Below are positions 37,156-47,500 of a DNA stretch of 64,000 nucleotides, piece after piece. Location: the NCBI GenBank assembly GCA_963714405.1, contig CAVQOH010000002.1, positions 1,178,001-1,242,000 of the forward strand. The letters run 5' to 3'. The notes under the pieces were generated by a model. The model made no database searches. It saw only the letters and a program-made list of their open reading frames with translations, and was not told the origin of the DNA. The DNA is from JAZGGS01 sp963714405 (lineage in GTDB: Bacteria > Bacteroidota > Ignavibacteria > Ignavibacteriales > Ignavibacteriaceae). Position numbers and translations under genes: made by a program. Position 1 is the stretch's first letter. The number at the start of each line of letters is the position of its first letter.

Positions 37156-38433
37156 ATGAAAATTAAAATTTGGCACTGGATTTTATTTCTTTGGCTTATT
37201 CTTTTAACCGCAAGGTTCGAAGCTATAATTGGATTATTGCAATTATGGTACAGCTATGTAATTTTACTTTTTACTGATACAAAATCAGCTGTAAATATTT
37301 TGGATTTTAATTTGCTGGACGGGCTTCTTTCTTTAAAGTTATTTATAGTTATTCCGCTATTGATAACGATTTTTAGAAAACGGTTAAAATTAATTTATGT
37401 AAAACTAAACTTTACATCTGCAGTTCTAATTATACTGGCAATAGGTTTTCTTATGGCACCGCTGGTTGCCGATGAGAATCCAGAATTCTACAAAAATCTA
37501 AATGTTACAAAATTACTTTTACCATTTTCACAAGTTGAACAGCTGCACTTAAATGATGAAGATAATTTGGATGGTTCGTATATTGATAAATTTGTTCAAC
37601 AGAAAGATAAAACTATAAAACCTTCATTTAGTGAAAGTTTAATTTTCATTGATAGTGTTACAGTAACCGATAAAGTATACTACTATCAAAAAAATATTAA
37701 AAGCGAATTGTTAAAAGAAAATGTAATTTTTAATAACAATAAACCTCTTATAACAAAAAAGTTTTTTTTATTGGGAACTGATGAATTTGGAAGAGATATT
37801 TTCTCAAGATTGGTTTTTGGTTCAAGAATATCGCTTTCAGTAGGTATTGGATCAGTGATATTATCGTTATTAATAGGATTATCATTTGGATTTTTAGCAG
37901 GTTACAAGGGCGGTATACTTGATATAATTCTAAGCAGGTTAACCGAGTTGTTCTTAGCATTCCCAGTTATCTATCTTGTACTACTTGTGCTCGCATTGTT
38001 TGGTAGTTCACTTCTTTCAGTTATAGTTGTGCTTGGTGTTTCCAGCTGGATGAGTTTATTTAAAATAGTAAAAAGTGAAGTACTAGCAATTAAGCAGAAA
38101 GATTATTTAATAACTGCTGGATTGGTTGGTTTAAGTAAAACACAAATCTTACTTAAAGAAATATTGCCGGTAATTATAGCTCCCGTAGTTGTAACGCTTA
38201 TATTTCAATTTAGTAATGTGATTTTGGCTGAATCAGCATTAAGTTATTTGGGAATGGGAACCGGCATAGGTTATCCTTCATGGGGAGCAATGATAAGTTC
38301 TGGTCAGGAATATATTATGAAAGCATGGTGGATGATATTTTTCCCGGGTCTTTGTTTAGTTTTAACGTTACTATGTGCTAATGCTGCCGGAAAGAAATTG
38401 AACAAATTCCTAAATCCAAGAAATGAACTATGA
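37156..38433 (+). CDS. peptide ABC transporter permease (DppC/OppC type) with long N-terminal extension
   Basis: The C-terminal half is a standard OppC permease: LLGTDEFGRDIFSRLVFGSRISL starts near residue 206, the EAA loop reads TAGLVGLSKTQILLKEILPVIIAP and LSYLGMGTGIGYPSWGAMISSG follows. In front lies about 205 residues, roughly twice the usual amount, with three or four hydrophobic segments and then a polar stretch (about 125-195, Asp/Glu/Lys rich) between helices. That polar insert probably faces the periplasm. The stop overlaps the kinase start by four bases (ATGA). Confidence 0.9.
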   Translation: MKIKIWHWILFLWLILLTARFEAIIGLLQLWYSYVILLFTDTKSAVNILDFNLLDGLLSLKLFIVIPLLITIFRKRLKLIYVKLNFTSAVLIILAIGFLMAPLVADENPEFYKNLNVTKLLLPFSQVEQLHLNDEDNLDGSYIDKFVQQKDKTIKPSFSESLIFIDSVTVTDKVYYYQKNIKSELLKENVIFNNNKPLITKKFFLLGTDEFGRDIFSRLVFGSRISLSVGIGSVILSLLIGLSFGFLAGYKGGILDIILSRLTELFLAFPVIYLVLLVLALFGSSLLSVIVVLGVSSWMSLFKIVKSEVLAIKQKDYLITAGLVGLSKTQILLKEILPVIIAPVVVTLIFQFSNVILAESALSYLGMGTGIGYPSWGAMISSGQEYIMKAWWMIFFPGLCLVLTLLCANAAGKKLNKFLNPRNEL

Positions 38434-41400
38434 TAAACCAAAGATTTGAAATAATAAGGAAAATAGGAGAGGGAAGAAGCTCAGTTTACCTATGTGGTGA
38501 TATTGAGTTTCCCGATTCTTTGGTTGCAATTAAAATACTCCCTGCCGATACTGATGAGATTGAAAAACAAAATTTCAGAAATGAATTTTTCACTCTTCAA
38601 AATCTTGAACACCCAAATATTTTGCATGCAAATGAAACTGGAACTGTGATTCAGCTTGATAATGAGAAAGATATATCAATAAGTTCTCCTTACATTGTTT
38701 TAGAATATTTTGAATCTGATGAACTGCTTAATTCAACGTTTCTTAAAAATGAGGAACAGCTAAAGGAAATTGTAAAACAGATTTGTTCTGTGCTTTCATA
38801 TCTTCATCTATCAAACTATATTTATTACGATCTAAAACCTGAAAACATTCTCGTTTCGTCAAAAGGAAAAGATCCCCTTATCAAATTAATAGATATGGGA
38901 CTTGCCGTAAATGCTCCTTCCGCAACAAGTTATGAGGTAACCGGTACAGCTCAATATATAGCCCCTGAATTATTAAAAAAAGAACCTCATAATGAGAATG
39001 TTGATCTTTATTCGTTAGGGATGCTTTTATATAGAATTATTTACGGAGATTTTCCTTTCCAATCTTCAAAAGAAATTGACATTTTTAAAGCGCAGATTGA
39101 AAATGAATTTGAATTTCCTCCTTCTCAAATTTACTCTGAAGATATAATAGAAATTGTTAAAAAACTTCTAAATAAAAATCCAGCAAAAAGATACCAAAGT
39201 GCTTTGCAGGTAATAGAAGATTTAAATTTTGATGTTAATGCAGCCGTTGCTAAAGATTTTGTCCCTGCTCAGATATTTACCAATAGAAAAGACACATTAA
39301 ATATCCTTTCAACTTATATTAATGATAAAACAAGCAGCGAGGTTTTTGTTGTTAAGGGATTTGATGGATCAGGAAAAACTTCTTTGTTAGTTGAACTTCT
39401 GGAAACATATCCAAATTCAATTCTAATAAACAATATAAAAGGCAAATCAGGTATTGAGTTAGTTAAATACGTATTAAGAAAATTATTCTTTTCTGAATTT
39501 GTATATCCGTTTATTAAACCGGATGAGATAAAAATATTTTCATCTCTTCTTAGCAGTACAGAAACAGAATTACTTAAGCAGCTACCATCTGCTATATCAA
39601 AAGTGGCTTCCACGGGAAATTTTATTTTCCTCATTGATGATTACAACCTGTTTGATGAATTTTCATCAGAAGTATTTACTGATTTGCTACCGATCTTACA
39701 AATTAATAACACTAAAGTAATTTTATCAGAATCATCAGAGTTGCAACACAATTCTTCGGAGCTTAACAATGTTCGCGAAATTACAATCGGTTCATTTACT
39801 GATGTACAACTAAAAGAGTTAGTTGATAAAAGTTTTTCTTCAGAATTTCCAAAAGAAGAGTTATACAAACTTATACTTTCTTATTCTGATCTTTTACCCG
39901 GAAGCGTCATTTCTTTCATTAAAGATCTGTGTTTACTAGGTATAATGGAATTTACTGCAAGCGGAGTGCAGATTTCTTCTGAAGAAGAAAAAATTTCGCA
40001 GTTAAGTGGTTCCCAAACCCAGATTTACAGTTTGAGATTAAATAAACTAACAGATGTAGAACAGCAAGCTGCAAATATTTTAGGAGCCCTTGAAACAACT
40101 ATAGAACAGGGGACACTTGCTGAAATTATGGATATTTCTGAGGATGAGATACCTAAGTTTAATTTCTAATCTTCAGATAAATAATATAATTCAAAAAAAC
40201 CCTGCTGGCACAGCAGTAGTTTTAACTTCAGATGGATTGAAAAAATATATTTATTCAGAGCTTGCGGAAAAAGAAAAGTTCCATAGATCATTAGCCAATA
40301 AATTATCCGGTAACTTACCTTCATTTAACAAAATTGAATTAGCAAGACAATTTGAGCTTGGTAAAAATTATGATATGTGTTTTAATACCTTCATGAGTGA
40401 ATTAAATGAGGTTGAAAAACTTTCTTTATTTTCTTACATGAAAAAAATACTTACCTCAATGCTAAAAATTCCATTTACTCATTTGCAAACTAACCAGGTT
40501 CAATTCAAGTTAAGTGAAGTAAACTTTAAGCTTAGCGATTTTAAAGCTTCATTAAATAATATTGAATCAGTTGTAGCAGAAGAACTTGAGGAGGAAAAAC
40601 AAATTGGTTTAGCAGTAATTAAAGGAAGCTCTTTAATTGGCTTAGGTGAATATGAAAAAGGAAAAGAATATATAAATAGTATTATTTCAAATTTAACTGA
40701 TGGAAAAAATAAGCATATACTGCTTACAGAATTAGCTTATGCTGAGTTTGATCAGAATAAATTTTACTGAAGCATTTGTACAATGCAAGAATATCTTAAA
40801 TCAAAAAAATTTATCAGATGAGTTAAAAGGTAAATGTTATAACTTACTTGGCATGTATGAAATACTCCAGAACAATGATACCAGAACCGCCCTCCAATGG
40901 TTTAAAAAAGCATTAGAGAGCTACGATAAAGCAAAACTACCAAGAAGAATTGCTGGTATCGAAGTGAACATAGCCAATATTTATAATTTGCTTGGTGAGT
41001 TTAGCAAAGCCGAAGAACACTGGGCAAACGCATCGGAAATAAATAATTCTGTTGGAAATTTAGAACAGGAGGGGCTGCTGCTTTTAAATGTTGGAGTACA
41101 CCATCATCATAAAAGAAATACAGAAAAATCTATTCAACTTGTTAATCGTGCGTATAAAATATTTTTAAGTTTAGGTAACGAAATTAGTGAGAGTCTTGCA
41201 CTTCTTAATTTAGGCGAAATGCATATGTATATTTCTGAGTACCAAAAATCATATGATTCTCTAAGTCAAGCAGAAATGATACTAAAGAGACATAATCATC
41301 CAGAGGAACTTGCAGAGTTATATTTAATTCGTGGTAAATTCTTTTTTAAAGTGGGCGATGCGGAAACCCTAACAAAAATTAAAGATGAATTTTCAAATCA

Positions 41401-41977
41401 TTTATTAGCGAACACACTGCCCCAAAAACAATTAAATAATTTAAATTATTTAGAGCAGCTTGAAGCAATTATTAATAATAATGATGTGAATATAGATCAG
41501 TTTAAAACAGTTGTTAAAAATTATTTCGAAGGAAATGAAAAATTTAATTTTTCTGAGAGTTTTTTCATACTTACAGAATATCTAACCTCCTCAGATCAAT
41601 ATGATGAGGCACTTAATTTAATAACTATGAAGGAGATAATTGAAATATGCAAACAAAGTATTATATTCGAAGCAGAAAGAGAATATTTTTTAGGTAAAAT
41701 ATCACTTGTACTCGGCTCGGATAAACTTTTACCACCAATAGATCATTTTGAAAACGCATATAAATTAATACAAGAAGAAAGTATTACCGAACTTACCTGG
41801 AAAGTTTTATGGGCACTAGCAGAAAGTTACAGGCAGAGAGGTAATGAACAAAAAACAAAAAATTATACTAATTACGCAAAAGAGTTAATTCAATTCATTG
41901 CAGATCAAATTAGTAACATGGAGTTAAGAAATATATACCTGCAGAAGGAAGAGAGAAAAACAGTACTGCAAAACTAG
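38430..41977 (+). CDS. Ser/Thr protein kinase - NTPase - TPR multidomain protein (two frame breaks)
   Basis: About 1180 residues once two one-base breaks are repaired. Residues 1-270 form an STPK domain: GEGRSS glycine loop (13-18), K35 in VAIK, YYDLKPENIL as the catalytic loop (the Arg of HRD is replaced), DMG in place of DFG, and APE in YIAPELL. A P-loop NTPase follows with GFDGSGKTSLLVEL (near 309) and FLIDDYN as Walker B, resembling the ATPases of STAND-type regulators. The rest (40.1-42.0 kb) is helical repeats including clear TPRs (ALQWFKKALESYDKA, GEFSKAEEHWANA). Breaks lie near 40155 and at the TTTT near 40765; coding is strong on both sides, so the gene is probably intact in life. 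The four-base overlap with the permease gene ties it to the transporter. Confidence 0.85.
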
Positions 41978-42003
41978 TTATTCATCATGGAGAAATAAAT
42001 TAC

Positions 42004-43380
42004 ATGTCTGAATCTGAAGTTAAAATAAGAATCTTCTCGGATTCACATGATTTGGTCCCTGTAACATCTGCACTTAAACAGTTGGAATTAAAAGGGTTTT
42101 CACTCCAGATAGACTTTCCAAATGAATTTTCCATTGATAACAATGAAATAGTTATTTTACAAATTGAATCGCTGGAATCGGAACATCTAAAAAATGCTGC
42201 AAACAGCAGGAAAGAACTTACAAACAAAATGATAATTGTGATGCGTAACGTTGATGCATTGCAGGTTACTTCTCTTTTAAAACTTGGCTTTTTTGATATT
42301 TTTATTTTTCCTTACGAAGTACTAAAATTTGCATCCTACCTGGCTGAAATTATTTCTAACAAATATTACATTACCGAAACACATCGCACTGGTACTTTTG
42401 GAATGAGCAGGCAAGGTATAAAATCAATCCAGGGAGAATCCGAAGAACTTGTAAGAGTGGTTAATCTTTCAAAAAAGGTTTCAGAAAAAAGCAGTGCAAA
42501 CGTTTTAATACTTGGTGAAACCGGAGTTGGGAAGGGATTGTTTGCAAGGGCAATTCATAATAATGGCAAAACAAGTAATTTCCCTTTTATTGATATCATT
42601 TGTACAGCAATTCCTGAAAACTTGCTAGAATCAGAACTGTTTGGGTATGAAGCAGGTGCATTTACAAGTGCCCGAGCAAGGAAAGTTGGCTTGTTTGAGC
42701 TAGCGGGTAAAGGTACACTTTTTCTTGATGAAATAGGTGACTTGAGTATAAACATTCAAACAAAATTGTTGCGTGCTATTGAAAAGAAAGTTATTAAACG
42801 ATTAGGTGGGGTCACAGATATACCAATCAATGCACGTATAATATCAGCAACTAACAGGAAACTTGAGGAAATGGTTGATGATGGTTCTTTTAGAAGAGAT
42901 CTTTTTCACAGACTAAATGTAGTATCAATAGAAATTCCACCGCTTAGAAATAGAGGTGAGGATATAATTTTGCTAGCAAATCATTTTATTGCGGAATTTA
43001 ATAAACAGTTTAACCGTTCCGTAAAAAAATTAGATAAAGACGTTCAACATTTTATGTTAGGTTATCCGTGGCCTGGTAATGTAAGAGAACTTAGGAATGC
43101 TATAGAAAGAGCAATATTGCTTTCTGATGAAGATAAATTAAAACTTATTGATTTCTCAAACCTAATAAAGAATATTGATATAGATTCTTCATTCACTACA
43201 GGATCGGAATCTGTACCCCATCATATCATTAAAATGGAAATCAACTATGGCTCGACGGATTTGAAAAAAGTAGAGAAGCACTATGCACAGGAAGTGCTTC
43301 AAAAGCTTGGAGGGAATAAGACACAAACAGCTAGAATTTTGGGAATTTCCAGACCAAAATTGGATACCTTGCTGAAATAA
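42004..43380 (+). CDS. sigma-54-type transcriptional activator with degenerate receiver domain
   Basis: 458 residues. Residues 1-120 have receiver-like pattern but lack the acidic pair and the phosphoacceptor Asp (IVILQIE at 49-55) and have FIFPYE in place of the Lys-Pro loop, so phosphorylation is unlikely. The AAA+ domain has Walker A GETGVGKG (171-178), Walker B LFLDE (239-243), the sigma-54 contact loop as GAFTSA (218-223, not the usual GAFTGA) and RRDLFHRLNVV. A C-terminal Fis-type HTH follows (ALQKLGGNKTQTARILGISR-like, last 35 residues). It lies 26 bases after the kinase-TPR gene and upstream of the repeat-protein gene, so it probably controls genes of this cluster and may be controlled by protein contact or Ser/Thr phosphorylation. 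Confidence 0.93.
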   Translation: MSESEVKIRIFSDSHDLVPVTSALKQLELKGFSLQIDFPNEFSIDNNEIVILQIESLESEHLKNAANSRKELTNKMIIVMRNVDALQVTSLLKLGFFDIFIFPYEVLKFASYLAEIISNKYYITETHRTGTFGMSRQGIKSIQGESEELVRVVNLSKKVSEKSSANVLILGETGVGKGLFARAIHNNGKTSNFPFIDIICTAIPENLLESELFGYEAGAFTSARARKVGLFELAGKGTLFLDEIGDLSINIQTKLLRAIEKKVIKRLGGVTDIPINARIISATNRKLEEMVDDGSFRRDLFHRLNVVSIEIPPLRNRGEDIILLANHFIAEFNKQFNRSVKKLDKDVQHFMLGYPWPGNVRELRNAIERAILLSDEDKLKLIDFSNLIKNIDIDSSFTTGSESVPHHIIKMEINYGSTDLKKVEKHYAQEVLQKLGGNKTQTARILGISRPKLDTLLK

Positions 43381-43567
43381 GTATTACAACTGCTAAAAGA
43401 AAACCTTTGTTTTTTGCCAATTTTTCAACTTTTAATTTTCTTTTTTTTATCTCTTTATTGTAATATATTTTTACAAATATACTATAATTTAATTGCTAAT
43501 CAGTAATAATTACCTAAATTTATTTTGATTAGAGCCTAATATTGCGCTATTTAGCAAAAAACCGTCA

Positions 43568-43582
43568 TGGCATAAACATTGG
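43568..43582 (+). promoter_or_regulatory. Candidate sigma-54 promoter in front of the repeat-protein gene
   Basis: TGGCATAAACATTGG matches the -24 element TGGCA with the correct five-base spacing to a -12 element TTGG (consensus TTGC). It lies about 100 bases before the ATG at 43683 in a roughly 300-base gap after the sigma-54 activator gene. One base of the -12 dinucleotide differs, so activity is uncertain. Confidence 0.4.
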
Positions 43583-43607
43583 GTTTAATACTGGCTAACT
43601 ATGAGCT

Positions 43608-43644
43608 GTGTATGTGCAGTTGAGGGTGAGGTGTACGTGCAGTT
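43608..43644 (+). repeat. Direct repeat of 14 bases in the leader of the repeat-protein gene
   Basis: GTGTATGTGCAGTT (43608-43621) and GTGTACGTGCAGTT (43631-43644) differ at one base and start 23 bases apart. They lie between the candidate promoter and the start codon and could be a protein-binding site or an RNA element. The rest of 43381-43682 shows AT-rich sequence without a gene. Confidence 0.6.
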
Positions 43645-43682
43645 TTTCATAGTTTATTTTTCACTAATTGTGAGTGGGCGCT

Positions 43683-44312
43683 ATGCGATATTATATATTA
43701 TCCGTCCTTTTGGCGGGGGGACTATTCTTTACCGGACTTGCTCAGGTTGCCGATAATGTTGAAGAAGCAACCAGGTTAAGGGTTACGGTGGATAATATAA
43801 CAACCGTTACCACGCCAAACTCCAATAACTCAATTGCCAGAGTGAATCCTTCAGATTTAAGGATTCTAGATAATAAATCAAACTCACAGCTTGAGGAACT
43901 TGGTGGCCGATTTGGCTGGGTAAGATCAAACTCACAGCTTGATGAGCTGGGTGGCCGATTTGGCTGGGTAAGATCAAACTCACAGCTTGATGAGCTGGGT
44001 GGCCGATTTGGCTGGGTAAGATCAAACTCACAGCTTGATGAGCTGGGTGGCCGATTTGGCTGGGTAAGATCAAACTCACAGCTTGATGAGCTGGGTGGCC
44101 GATTTGGCTGGGTAAGATCAAACTCACAGCTTGATGAGCTGGGTGGCCGATTTGGCTGGGTAAGATCAAACTCACAGCTTGATGAGCTGGGTGGCCGATT
44201 TGGCTGGGTAAGATCAAACTCGCAGCTTGATGAGCTGGGTGGCCGATTTGGCTGGGTAAGATCAAACTCACAGCTTGATGAGCTTGGTGGTCGATATGGC
44301 TGGGTACGGTAA
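43683..44312 (+). CDS. secreted protein of nine identical-type 16-residue repeats
   Basis: I use the ATG at 43683; the frame opens at a GTG three codons earlier. Residues 1-21 are a signal peptide (MRYYILSVLLAGGLFFTGLAQ), residues 22-65 a polar linker (Asn/Thr rich), then nine tandem copies of SNSQLDELGGRFGWVR to the last residue. Copy 1 has EE for DE and copy 9 has RYGWVR. Each unit holds Gly-Gly, one Trp, and Arg at two fixed places. The unit is not one I recognise. Such a unit could be a beta-solenoid, an amyloid-type adhesin, or a multi-copy peptide precursor cut after Arg or Gly-Gly; I cannot choose. Flanked by a candidate sigma-54 promoter and a perfect terminator, it is a single-gene transcription unit. 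Confidence 0.9.
   Translation: MRYYILSVLLAGGLFFTGLAQVADNVEEATRLRVTVDNITTVTTPNSNNSIARVNPSDLRILDNKSNSQLEELGGRFGWVRSNSQLDELGGRFGWVRSNSQLDELGGRFGWVRSNSQLDELGGRFGWVRSNSQLDELGGRFGWVRSNSQLDELGGRFGWVRSNSQLDELGGRFGWVRSNSQLDELGGRFGWVRSNSQLDELGGRYGWVR
43878..44309 (+). repeat. Nine tandem 48-base units inside the repeat-protein gene
   Basis: Units start at 43878 and every 48 bases thereafter. Units 2-7 appear identical, unit 8 differs at one base (tcgcag), while unit 1 and unit 9 carry a few changes (unit 1 near gaggaactt, unit 9 near ggtcgatat and cgg). This inside-out identity is what unequal exchange or slippage leaves, so copy number may vary between strains; assembly could also have collapsed or expanded the array. 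Confidence 0.97.
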
Positions 44313-44343
44313 GTTTAAATAGTTCTCCAAATTGCCTACTTTG

Positions 44344-44373
44344 AAAAGCCTTCATGTAATGAAGGCTTTTTTT
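44344..44373 (+). terminator. Rho-independent terminator after the repeat-protein gene
   Basis: A perfect 12-base stem, AAAAGCCTTCAT (44344-44355) with ATGAAGGCTTTT (44359-44370), has a three-base loop and runs straight into further T residues. It is 31 bases after the stop and is the clearest terminator in the window. Confidence 0.9.
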
Positions 44374-44503
44374 ATACTAAGTATTGTTTAATATGTTTAA
44401 TACAGTAAATTTTTTTATCAAGCTAAAAAAAATTATTTTGAGATTGATAAACGAAAAATTACATAAAATTGATTATTGAAATTTTCTGATACTTTCATTT
44501 CAA

Positions 44504-47500
44504 ATGCTTTTTAAAACTCTCCTATTACTATTTGTTTGCCAAATTTCCTTTTATTCACAGGAAATTTCAAAAGTAACATTGTTGAATGGTGACAACACTT
44601 TTCAAATTCCGGTTTATTCATTTGATCGCAACACTTATGTTTCATTACAGCACCTGGCAGATGCACTGAATTTCGAATATAATTATCATAAAGAGTTGAT
44701 TTCTGTTGAAGTAGAATCCCCTAAAACAAAGTTAACTTTTACTGCACGGAATCCTTATGTAGTAATGCTTTTAAAAGAAAATAACGAAACTCGCTCTATT
44801 CAGTTAACAACTTCTGTACATTTTATTGATGAATTAATATTTGCTCCTATGCCCCAGACAATTGATCTTCTTAGTTTCGCTTTTGAAAAACCAATTGTTG
44901 TTGTAAACCCAAATCGTTTAATGGTTCTTGATGATGAAATTATTACAAATTCAATTTTAAATATTAGCATTCAGGAAAGAAATGAAGATACCTATATTAA
45001 AATTGTTACTAAGGATAAAACTGCTGCATTTCTAAGTAAAGTTGATTATGATGAATATTCAATTAATTTAAAAAATACAAGTTCAATTAAACAGGAATTT
45101 TCTGGGCCTAGTTCTCTAGGACTAATAAAAGATTTACAGTTAAATAATTTTAATGGCAACACATTAATAAATTTTAAAACCACAGAAAAAAACTGTGCGG
45201 TTGAATTAGTTAAAACAGAAATTGATAATGAAATTTACTTGCATGTGTTTATTAGGGAAGACTCTGATTGGTTTGAAAAAGAAAGTGAAAATTTTAAGAT
45301 TATTTATAGAGAAAACCATTCTCACATTGTGAATCATATTTTATCCTCTGCGGAGAATTCGCTTAATTCATTAATGAAACTTTTTGATTATAAGCCATCA
45401 GAGAAAATTATTATTGCCACCTATGATGTAAGCGATTATGGATTTAGCACAACAACCACACTTCCGCAAAACTATGTTCGATTGGAAATTGAACCATTAG
45501 AACCAGGTTATGAAATAGTTCCTCATAACGAGAGATATCAATGGTTGCTTTCGCATGAATTAGTTCACATTGTTGTAAACGATCAAACCTCTGGGGTTGA
45601 ATCAACCTTAAGAAGCATTTTTGGGAAAGTTACCCCTGAAAAAACCAATCCTTTAACTGTGTTTTATAGTTTACTCACAAATTATCAGCGTTATACACCC
45701 AGGTGGTACCAGGAAGCCATCGCAGTTTATATCGAAACCTGGTTTAGCGGAGGTTATGGAAGAATACTTGGCAATTTTGATGAAATGTATTTTCGTTCAA
45801 TACTGCTTGAAGATAAAAATTTTGCAACGCAACTTAACCTGGAAACAATTTTAAGCCACAATTCATATTTGTTGGAAAACCTGTTTTACATTTATGGTTC
45901 AAGGTTTATATCGTACTTATCAATTATTTATGGTTCAGAAAATGTTATAAGTTGGTTTAAAGAAATTCCAGGTGAACCATACACTGGATTTCAATCCAAG
46001 TTTAAAAAGATTTTTGGAAAAGATTTTATTAAAGTGTGGTATGATTTTATAGTTTATGAAAAAGCTTTCCAGGATAAGAATATAAAAACTCTTAATAGTT
46101 CAGAATTAACAAAACTTGAAAAGATTGGCAAAATTAATTTTGGATGGGTTACTCAACCATATTACAGCAGCTTCACAAACTCTGTTTTTTTTGGATATCA
46201 CAGGTCTCATGAACTTACCAACCTTCAGCAGTTGAATTTAAATAACGGGATTTCAAAAAATCTTCTTTCGCTTCAAACACCAAGTATGATTCAAGTTTCC
46301 TCCACCGCTTTTGATGGAAACAACGGATTGTTTTTTTATACAACTAACAATAACCAGCTTTACCGTGATCTTTGGGTTTACGATATTGTTGAAGATGATA
46401 AGAAAATTCTATTTGAAAATGCAAGAGTTGGTGATTTAACATATTCACCTGTTACAAGGAATCTGTGGGGTGTTATGCACGATGGTGGAATAGCAACGCT
46501 TGTTTTATCCACCTATCCTTACCAGGAGCTGATTCCTGTTATTAGTTTCAGTTTAGGAGATGAAATTTTTAATCTTGCCATAGAAAAAGCCGGGACACAC
46601 TTAGCTGCAGTTTTAAAAAGATCTAACGGTCAGCAATCACTAGTTATTGCGAATCTTAATAATATACTTGAAGAATCAGAATTTAAGTATAAGATAGTTT
46701 CAAGCAGTGGAACACCCGAAAATCCATCCTGGAGCAGCGATGGTAATTTTATTTATTGGAACGCTTACACGAATGGAGTTTCTAATATTTACCGTTACAG
46801 CTTGGTAGATGAATCAATTAAAGCTGTTTCGCACTGCCTTTCCGGATTGTTTAAACCTATAGAAATTAATGCCGATTCAATTTTTGCTTTTGAATTTACT
46901 ACAGAAGGTTTTATTCCAGTTAAATTTAAAAATGAACCTGCATTGTATCTTCCAGCAATAAATTATCTTGGGCAGAAAGTTTTAGAAAAAGATCCACAGG
47001 TTTTTGATTGGTTACTTCCAAATGTCAATTCAATTACAAATCCATTTGAATTTAAAGGAGAAAAAAGTTATAACGGGCTTTCAAACCTTAATATTCAGTC
47101 TGTTATACCTGTTGTGAGTGGTTTTCAAAACCAAGTTGTATTTGGTTTATACACTCGTATCTCTGATCCAATGCTGCACCACGATTTTATTATGGAATTT
47201 GGTTTTTCCCCACTAAAGGAAACCCCGAGCTATCCTTCGTTTCATTTTCGTTTTAAATACGACTATATGCAAAAGGTTTTTATTGAACTAAGTCATCATG
47301 GACCAGAATTTTTTGATCTATTTAATAGCAGAAACCGCGGAATGCTCGGTAGTAGGTTGCAGTTAAATTACACTCACTATTGGCTTTATGATAATCCTCA
47401 TAAAATTAAGCAAAGCTTATCGCTCACGCTTTACCAGGGAGTAGAATTCATAAACGATAACCTTGTTAGAGTTTCGCAGCCGGATTTTGGTGTATTTGTT

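Noticed and set aside
40100..40180. Programmed ribosomal frameshift in the kinase-TPR gene
   Set aside because: No slippery heptamer with downstream pseudoknot was seen, and the second break at 40765 is simply an extra T in a TTTT run, so sequence error is simpler.
43878..44309. CRISPR-like array of regularly spaced repeats
   Set aside because: The units are contiguous with no spacers, keep a protein frame, and no cas gene is present.
43807..44355. Long antisense open frame across the repeat gene, translating to His/Gln/Ala/Pro-rich repeats
   Set aside because: It exists only because the 48-base unit happens to have no stop in that frame; it has no ribosome site and the plus-strand frame has the signal peptide, start and terminator.
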